From positions 1 to 10,854 of the forward strand of contig JAZQCN010000069.1 of NCBI GenBank assembly GCA_045546315.1: 10,854 nt of DNA, written 5' to 3'. The DNA comes from RGIG2041 sp045546315 (GTDB taxonomy: Bacteria > Bacillota > Clostridia > UBA1381 > UMGS1253). The notes under the pieces were generated by a model. That model was not told the origin of the DNA. It worked only from the letters and a program-made list of their open reading frames with translations, and searched no databases. A program made the translations under genes and the position numbers. This document shows, piece after piece, positions 7,314 through 10,854 of this stretch. Position 1 is the stretch's first letter, and every line of letters begins with the position of its first letter.

Positions 7314-7976
7314 ATGCTGAATTTACAAACAATTTTGATTATGGTTGCTACCGTCTTTATTGCGTACCTGTTCGGTAGCTTAAACGCTTCGATTATTATT
7401 TCGAAACTGAAGGGCTCTGACATCCGCCAGCACGGCAGCGGTAACGCCGGCGCAACAAATATGCTGCGCACCTACGGTAAAAAGCTTGCCGTTGCAGCGC
7501 TTTTGTTCGATGCGCTTAAGGGCGTCATCGGTGTACTTGTGGCAAACCTGGTTTTAAAGTATATGCAAATTGACCCGGGCAACCCGCTGTATCACTACAC
7601 GCGCTGCGCCGCAGGTCTGTTTGTGGTGCTGGGGCATAACTTTCCGTTGTATTTCAAATTCAAAGGCGGCAAGGGCATTGCAACCTCCGCTGCCGTTATC
7701 TTTATGCTCGACTGGCGCGTTGGCTTGATTGTGTTTATTTCCGCAATCGCTACAATGGTCATTACACGCTATGTGTCGCTCGGCTCGTGTGTCGGCGCGG
7801 TAGCGTTTCCGACGGGCGTTGCGCTGTTTACCTTCTTAATCGAGAAGGATTGTAACTGGATTTTGTTTGTGACCTCGCTTGTGATGTGCTTTTTGGCGCT
7901 CGGTCGCCATCACACCAACATCAAGCGTCTCTTAAACGGCACCGAGTCCAAGCTCGGCAAAAAGAAGGAGGCGTAA
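7314..7976 (+). CDS. plsY: Acyl-phosphate:glycerol-3-phosphate acyltransferase PlsY
   Basis: PlsY is a membrane enzyme that moves an acyl group from acyl-phosphate to position 1 of glycerol-3-phosphate, the first step of phospholipid synthesis in most Firmicutes. Its 220 residues show several membrane segments (near 5-29, 60-82, 97-115, 130-150, 155-176 and 182-196). All three family motifs are present: QHGSGNAGATNMLR (39-52), the GHNFPLYFKFKGGKG phosphate-binding stretch (107-121) and RHHTNIKRLLNGTE (198-211). The ATG at 7314 has GAGGAG at 7305-7310, only 3 bases away, and AGGAG at 7298-7302, 11 bases away, so neither spacing is ideal. gpsA, which makes its substrate, begins 2 bases after the stop. 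Confidence 0.96.
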   Translation: MLNLQTILIMVATVFIAYLFGSLNASIIISKLKGSDIRQHGSGNAGATNMLRTYGKKLAVAALLFDALKGVIGVLVANLVLKYMQIDPGNPLYHYTRCAAGLFVVLGHNFPLYFKFKGGKGIATSAAVIFMLDWRVGLIVFISAIATMVITRYVSLGSCVGAVAFPTGVALFTFLIEKDCNWILFVTSLVMCFLALGRHHTNIKRLLNGTESKLGKKKEA

Positions 7977-7978
7977 GC

Positions 7979-8965
7979 ATGAAGGTTGCAGTCATCGGTT
8001 CAGGTAGCTGGGGCAGTGCGATTGCGTCGCTGCTGGCAGGGAAGGGCTATAATGTATGGCTTTGGTCGTGGCAGGAGGCAGAAAGTAAGCGCCTCGCTAA
8101 AGACAAGGAAAATAAAGAATTTTTGCCGGGCGTTGCGCTCGATAAGAATATTACCTTTTCGCACATTGCAAAGGATTGCGTGGAAAATGCGGATTTGATT
8201 GTAACGGCATCGCCGTCGCACGCGATGCGCAGCACTGCAAAGTCCATTGCGCCGTTTGTTGCGGAAGGGCAGAGAATTGTCAACATCTCCAAGGGCTTGG
8301 AGGAGGGGACATACTTCAGAATGTCCCAGGTCATCGCCTCGGAAATTCCGCAGGCGAAAATTGCCGTGATGAGCGGCCCTTCGCACGCCGAAGAGGTCGG
8401 TCGCGGTATGGAAACCTTGAATGTGGTTGCCAGCGAAGACATAGAAACGGCACGCTTTGTACAGGATACCTTTATGGCGCCGTATTTTCGCGTATACACG
8501 AGCGAGGATGTAATTGGCGTAGAATTAGGCGGTGCGCTTAAAAATGTCATAGCGCTTGCGGCAGGCGTTGCTGCAGGGCTTGGGTGCGGCGACAATGCAC
8601 TTGCTGCCCTGATGACGCGCGGCATTGCAGAAATTGCGCGCCTCGGTATTGCCCTCGGCGCAGAGCGCGATACCTTTGCCGGTCTTGCCGGCATCGGCGA
8701 TTTGATGGTAACCTGTATGAGCCGGCACAGCCGAAACCGCCGCTGCGGTGTTATGCTCGGTCAGGGTATGTCTTTAGAAGAAGCAAAAGAAAAGGTGCAT
8801 ATGGTTGTCGAGGGTGTCGGCGCGTGCTATGTTGCATACGACCTTGCAAAGAAGCAGGGCGTCGATATGCCGATTACAAGCTGTATGTATAAAATCCTCA
8901 AGGGCACGCTTTCGGCGAAGGATGCGGCGGCGGAGCTGATGGGGAGAGAAAAGAGAGCAGAATAA
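7979..8965 (+). CDS. gpsA: NAD(P)-dependent glycerol-3-phosphate dehydrogenase
   Basis: GpsA reduces dihydroxyacetone phosphate to sn-glycerol-3-phosphate, the backbone of phospholipids, and so feeds PlsY encoded just before it. In the 328 residues the Rossmann dinucleotide site GSGSWGSA (7-14) opens the protein. SKGLE (104-108), MSGPSHAEEVGRG (131-143) and GGALKNVIALAAGVAAGLG (184-202), with catalytic K188, mark the family; GLAGIGDLMVTCMS (235-248) and VVEGV (276-280) follow in the C-terminal helical domain. ATG 7979 was chosen because AAGGAGG (7965-7971) stands 7 bases before it and the family N-terminus is MKVAVIGSGSWG; the open frame extends back to 7886 inside plsY but the added residues are unlike the family. 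It is the last gene of the run, followed at once by a terminator. Confidence 0.97.
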   Translation: MKVAVIGSGSWGSAIASLLAGKGYNVWLWSWQEAESKRLAKDKENKEFLPGVALDKNITFSHIAKDCVENADLIVTASPSHAMRSTAKSIAPFVAEGQRIVNISKGLEEGTYFRMSQVIASEIPQAKIAVMSGPSHAEEVGRGMETLNVVASEDIETARFVQDTFMAPYFRVYTSEDVIGVELGGALKNVIALAAGVAAGLGCGDNALAALMTRGIAEIARLGIALGAERDTFAGLAGIGDLMVTCMSRHSRNRRCGVMLGQGMSLEEAKEKVHMVVEGVGACYVAYDLAKKQGVDMPITSCMYKILKGTLSAKDAAAELMGREKRAE

Positions 8966-8990
8966 AAGACGGCTTAGCCGTCTTTTTTTT
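8964..8990 (+). terminator. Strong intrinsic terminator after gpsA
   Basis: AAAAGACGGC (8964-8973) pairs perfectly with GCCGTCTTTT (8977-8986) around a TTA loop, and eight T residues (8983-8990) follow the GC-rich stem. The left arm starts inside the gpsA stop codon. It ends the rhaB-to-gpsA run. Confidence 0.93.
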
Positions 8991-9432
8991 GCTCTCTTCG
9001 CTGGTTTGAGTTGCAAAAAGGTAAAATCAGCGCATTACTGCGTTACAGAGGCGAGCCCGTACGCTGTAGGCAAGCGACCTATGTGTCGCTTGCGTTTAAT
9101 CTATGTGATGCTAACGGCGCGGCACACAGGCACGCGCCCTACGATAGAGGGGAGTATGCGCCTTTTTGACAACCCCTCCGTCAAAACGTTGTTTTGCCAC
9201 CTCCCCTTACACAGGGGAGGCAAGGATAGCAGCACGGATTACAATTGTGTGTGTCGGTCCGTTTGCATTTATTTCAATTCCTATTTGCGCAAACCACCGG
9301 CTACCATAGCAGGGGGTTCGCTAGGGGGGACGGCGAGTCCCCTTCGCGCGGGGGTGTGGGGCATCGAGCCCCACGACTTTTGGTACTTTTGGTCACAAAA
9401 GTACATAGATTAAGTTTAATTGTTTTATAAAC
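8991..9432. repeat. Gene-free strip of hairpins, probable mosaic of dispersed intergenic repeats
   Basis: No supportable gene lies here. Perfect inverted repeats are packed along it: CAAGCGAC/GTCGCTTG (9071-9092), GGCGCG/CGCGCC (9116-9138), GAGGGG/CCCCTC (9147-9178), CAAAAC/GTTTTG (9182-9196), CCTCCCC/GGGGAGG (9200-9220), GGGGAC/GTCCCC (9326-9342), GTGGGGC/GCCCCAC (9356-9374) and GTACTTTTG/CAAAAGTAC (9383-9404). Bases 9221-9325 between them show little structure. The C-rich CCTCCCC unit and the GTACTTTTG unit resemble short intergenic repeats I recall from other Oscillospirales genomes; this is memory, not a search. A reading frame at 9006-9413 runs through these repeats, lacks a ribosome site and is best regarded as spurious. 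Confidence 0.65.
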
Positions 9433-9468
9433 AAAAAAACACCGTATGCAATCGCATACGGTGTTTTT
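9433..9468 (-). terminator. Strong intrinsic terminator after rplL
   Basis: On the minus strand AAAAACACCGTATGC and GCATACGGTGTTTTT (plus-strand arms 9454-9468 and 9435-9449) form a 15-base stem with a 4-base loop (9450-9453), followed by a run of T residues (plus-strand A at 9433-9439). It lies 20 bases after the rplL stop. On the plus strand the right arm also ends in five T residues, so it may act weakly in both directions between the converging units. Confidence 0.93.
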
Positions 9469-9487
9469 GGGATTTGTGAAACTAAAA

Positions 9488-9856
9488 TTACTTCAGCTCT
9501 ACCTTTGCGCCAACTTCTTCAAGCTTAGCCTTCATTTCTTCAGCTGCAGCCTTCTCAACGCCTTCCTTGATTGTCTTCGGAGCGTTGTCAACGAGGTCCT
9601 TAGCTTCCTTCAGACCGAGACCTGTGATCTCACGAACAGCCTTGATAACCTTAACCTTCTCAGCGCCAGCCTCAGCCAGAACAACTTCGAAGTCGGTCTT
9701 CTCAGCAGCAGCTTCTGCCGGAGCAGCAGCACCAGCTACCATAACCGGAGCAGCAGCGGATACGCCGAACTCTTCCTCGAGAGCCTTTACCAGATCGTTT
9801 ACTTCTAAAAGTGTAAGGGTTTTGATTTCTTCAACTAACTTTGCTACATCAGCCAT
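9488..9856 (-). CDS. rplL: Ribosomal protein L7/L12 (bL12)
   Basis: bL12 forms the multi-copy flexible stalk of the 50S subunit that recruits and activates translation GTPases. The 122 residues have the usual plan. An N-terminal dimerisation and L10-binding region (1 to about 33) comes first, then an alanine-rich hinge (about 34-52) and a C-terminal factor-binding domain (about 54-122). That domain contains KVKVIKAVREITGLGLKEAK (67-86) and VDNAPKTIKEGV (89-100), the helices that touch EF-G and EF-Tu. The start has GGAGG (plus 9866-9870) 9 bases before it. It lies 57 bases after rplJ, with which it is co-transcribed. Instead of running into rpoB, transcription meets a strong terminator 20 bases past the stop. 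Confidence 0.98.
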   Translation of the reverse strand: MADVAKLVEEIKTLTLLEVNDLVKALEEEFGVSAAAPVMVAGAAAPAEAAAEKTDFEVVLAEAGAEKVKVIKAVREITGLGLKEAKDLVDNAPKTIKEGVEKAAAEEMKAKLEEVGAKVELK

Positions 9857-9927
9857 TTTAATAATCCTCCATTTTTCTACTTATTTTCAGTTTACTGAAT
9901 TTTTTTCTTTTTTGAAGCTACGCTGCA

Positions 9928-10434
9928 TTATTCAGCAGCAGCCTCGTCCTTGTTTGCAACTGCATCGAGCGTTCTAACAAGCTTGCTGATAGGTGCCTGC
10001 AAGCTGCCGAGCATTTTTGCGATAAGAACTTCCTTGGACGGGATGTTTGCGTACATCTGTACTTCGCTTTCGCTGATAACCTTGCCATCCATGAAGCCTG
10101 CCTTAATGCTAACAACCTCGTGATCCTTTGCAAACTTCGCAAGAACGCGTGCCGGAGCAACTGCGTCGTCTGCGGAAATTGCGAGAGCTGTCGGACCGTG
10201 AAGCACCGGATCGAGCTCATCTAAACCAACTTCCTTAGCTGCAAATCTTGTCAGGGTATTCTTAACAACATGGTAAGAAACGCCTGCTGCTCTTAATTCG
10301 TTACGGAGCTGCGTGTCTTCTTCAACGGTGAGACCGCGGTAGTCAAACAATACACCGGCCTGAGCACCCTTCAAAGCTTCAACGAGCTCTGCAACAACTG
10401 CTTTCTTTTGTTCTAAAGCTTTTGCGCTTGGCAT
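9928..10434 (-). CDS. rplJ: Ribosomal protein L10 (uL10)
   Basis: uL10 anchors the bL12 dimers to the 23S rRNA at the stalk base and is the autoregulator of its own operon in bacteria. The protein has 168 residues. The RNA-binding N-terminal domain includes GVLFDYRGLTVEEDTQLRNE (27-46) and the VVKNTLTRFAA stretch (56-66); HGPTALAIS (79-87) and KAGFMDGK (111-118) are typical. A C-terminal helix (about 138-160) carries the bL12-binding site. The ATG at 10434 is preceded by GGGAGGTG (plus 10443-10450) 8 bases away. The open frame extends back to 10524, but those codons lie inside the leader attenuator, so they are not translated as L10. The L10 leader upstream supports control by L10 or the L10-L12 complex. 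Confidence 0.98.
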   Translation of the reverse strand: MPSAKALEQKKAVVAELVEALKGAQAGVLFDYRGLTVEEDTQLRNELRAAGVSYHVVKNTLTRFAAKEVGLDELDPVLHGPTALAISADDAVAPARVLAKFAKDHEVVSIKAGFMDGKVISESEVQMYANIPSKEVLIAKMLGSLQAPISKLVRTLDAVANKDEAAAE

Positions 10435-10470
10435 AAAAGTTTCACCTCCCAGAATATTTAAACCGTTCAT

Positions 10471-10590
10471 GAAAAACGGCTCTCCCAAAGACAGGAGAGC
10501 CGAATAGATATCGGATAAAACCAATGTATGCTCACCTCGGCAGGGGAGTAAACTCGTTATGCACCTGAGTGCACCTGCTGTCTTCGGAAG
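10471..10590 (-). ncRNA. Ribosomal protein L10 leader with attenuator hairpin
   Basis: Read on the minus strand, the 5' untranslated region carries the conserved GAAGACAGCAGGTGC and CCTGCCGAGG segments of the L10 leader RNA family, which binds L10 or the L10-L12 complex. A small TGCAC/GTGCA hairpin lies between them. Downstream, CGGCTCTCC and GGAGAGCCG (plus 10477-10485 and 10494-10502) form a 9-base terminator stem followed by five T residues (10472-10476). This fits premature termination when the L10 complex is in excess. The exact 5' boundary is approximate. Confidence 0.9.
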
Positions 10591-10615
10591 AAACTATTTC
10601 ATTTTGAACATCAAT

Positions 10616-10644
10616 ATTTTAGCATAGAATCCTATGCTTGTCAA
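10616..10644 (-). promoter_or_regulatory. Consensus sigma-A promoter of rplJ-rplL
   Basis: On the minus strand TTGACA (plus 10639-10644, perfect -35) and TAAAAT (10616-10621, five of six -10 matches) are separated by exactly 17 bases. Transcription would start near 10609, giving an L10 leader of about 175 bases. The spacer contains a palindrome, AGCATAG/CTATGCT (10621-10638). Confidence 0.88.
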
Positions 10645-10663
10645 CCCTAAATTTAAAAATCAA

Positions 10664-10854
10664 TCAGATTTCTGCCTTTGCCGGGTTGATTTTGATGCCA
10701 GGGCCCATCGTAGAAGCAACTGCTACGCTCTTAAGGTACTGACCTTTTGCAGCAGCCGGCTTCGCCTTGATGATAGCGCTCATCAGGCTCTTGTAGTTTT
10801 CAGCGAGCTTTTCAACGCCGAAAGAAGCCTTACCGATCGGGCAGTGGATGATGT
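10664..10854 (-). CDS. rplA: Ribosomal protein L1 (uL1), 3' end only
   Basis: The last 62 residues of uL1 are encoded here; the gene enters from the right edge, so its start is outside the window. The end IHCPIGKASFGVEKLAENY (2-20 of the visible part) and KGQYLKSVAVASTMGPGIKI (36-55) are diagnostic of the L1 C-terminal part of domain I, and the stop codon TGA is at plus 10664-10666. uL1 forms the mobile stalk that helps release deacylated tRNA from the E site, and in many bacteria represses the L11-L1 mRNA. No terminator was seen between it and the rplJ promoter, which begins 19 bases downstream, so some readthrough into rplJ-rplL is likely. Confidence 0.96.
   Translation of the reverse strand, partial: IIHCPIGKASFGVEKLAENYKSLMSAIIKAKPAAAKGQYLKSVAVASTMGPGIKINPAKAEI

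Noticed and set aside
7886..7978. Upstream extension of gpsA
   Set aside because: It lies inside plsY in another frame and adds 31 residues unlike the GpsA family; ATG 7979 has an ideal ribosome site.
9166..9171. TTGACA as a -35 in the hairpin strip
   Set aside because: No -10-like hexamer lies 16-18 bases downstream and no gene follows on the plus strand.
9006..9413. Reading frame of 135 codons in the hairpin strip
   Set aside because: It runs through several inverted repeats, has no ribosome site and no recognisable domain; probably a repeat artefact.
10435..10524. N-terminal extension of rplJ
   Set aside because: The codons fall in the attenuator hairpin of the L10 leader; the L10 start at 10434 has a strong ribosome site.

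Overview
The window reads as chromosomal DNA from a spore-forming Clostridia bacterium of moderate GC content, most likely in the Oscillospirales (Ruminococcaceae/Oscillospiraceae) group. This rests on a YunB-type sporulation gene, the order DUF512 radical-SAM, der, plsY, gpsA that is familiar from Clostridia, strong AGGAGG-type ribosome sites, and intergenic repeats of a kind I associate with gut Oscillospirales. The genus cannot be fixed from the sequence alone. No phage, transposase, CRISPR array or defence system was found; the coding content is housekeeping.

Layout. Bases 1-441 carry no convincing gene. They hold a degenerate tandem repeat (period about 111 bp), then an 87-base nested inverted repeat, then an extended -10 promoter. 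On the plus strand follow a DUF1385 (YqhQ-like) membrane protein (511-1506) and prmC (1500-2336), overlapping by 7 bases and closed by a terminator-like hairpin. Next is a monocistronic yunB (2411-3091).

A second promoter with a dyad at its start site precedes rhaB (rhamnulokinase, 3178-4641). RhaB is separated by one base from a DUF512 PDZ/radical-SAM protein (4643-5947), followed by der (5964-7292, TTG start), plsY (7314-7976) and gpsA (7979-8965). All gaps in this run are 21 bases or fewer, and a strong terminator sits directly after gpsA. The last four genes therefore look like one unit joining ribosome biogenesis (Der) to phospholipid synthesis: GpsA makes glycerol-3-phosphate and PlsY acylates it. 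The leading sugar kinase is the odd member.

Bases 8991-9432 are a gene-free strip of at least eight hairpins, probably several dispersed intergenic repeats side by side. Beyond it, on the minus strand and convergent with gpsA, lies the ribosomal stalk region. It holds the 3' end of rplA (L1), a consensus sigma-A promoter, the L10 leader with its attenuator hairpin, rplJ (L10), rplL (L7/L12) and a strong terminator. The rplL gene is followed by that terminator rather than directly by rpoB.

I did not find a convincing new biological system. The items most worth a second look are the non-coding elements (the 333-419 nested hairpin, the tandem array beside it, the 9000-9404 hairpin strip), the palindrome inside the rplJ promoter, and the sugar kinase heading an essential-gene operon.
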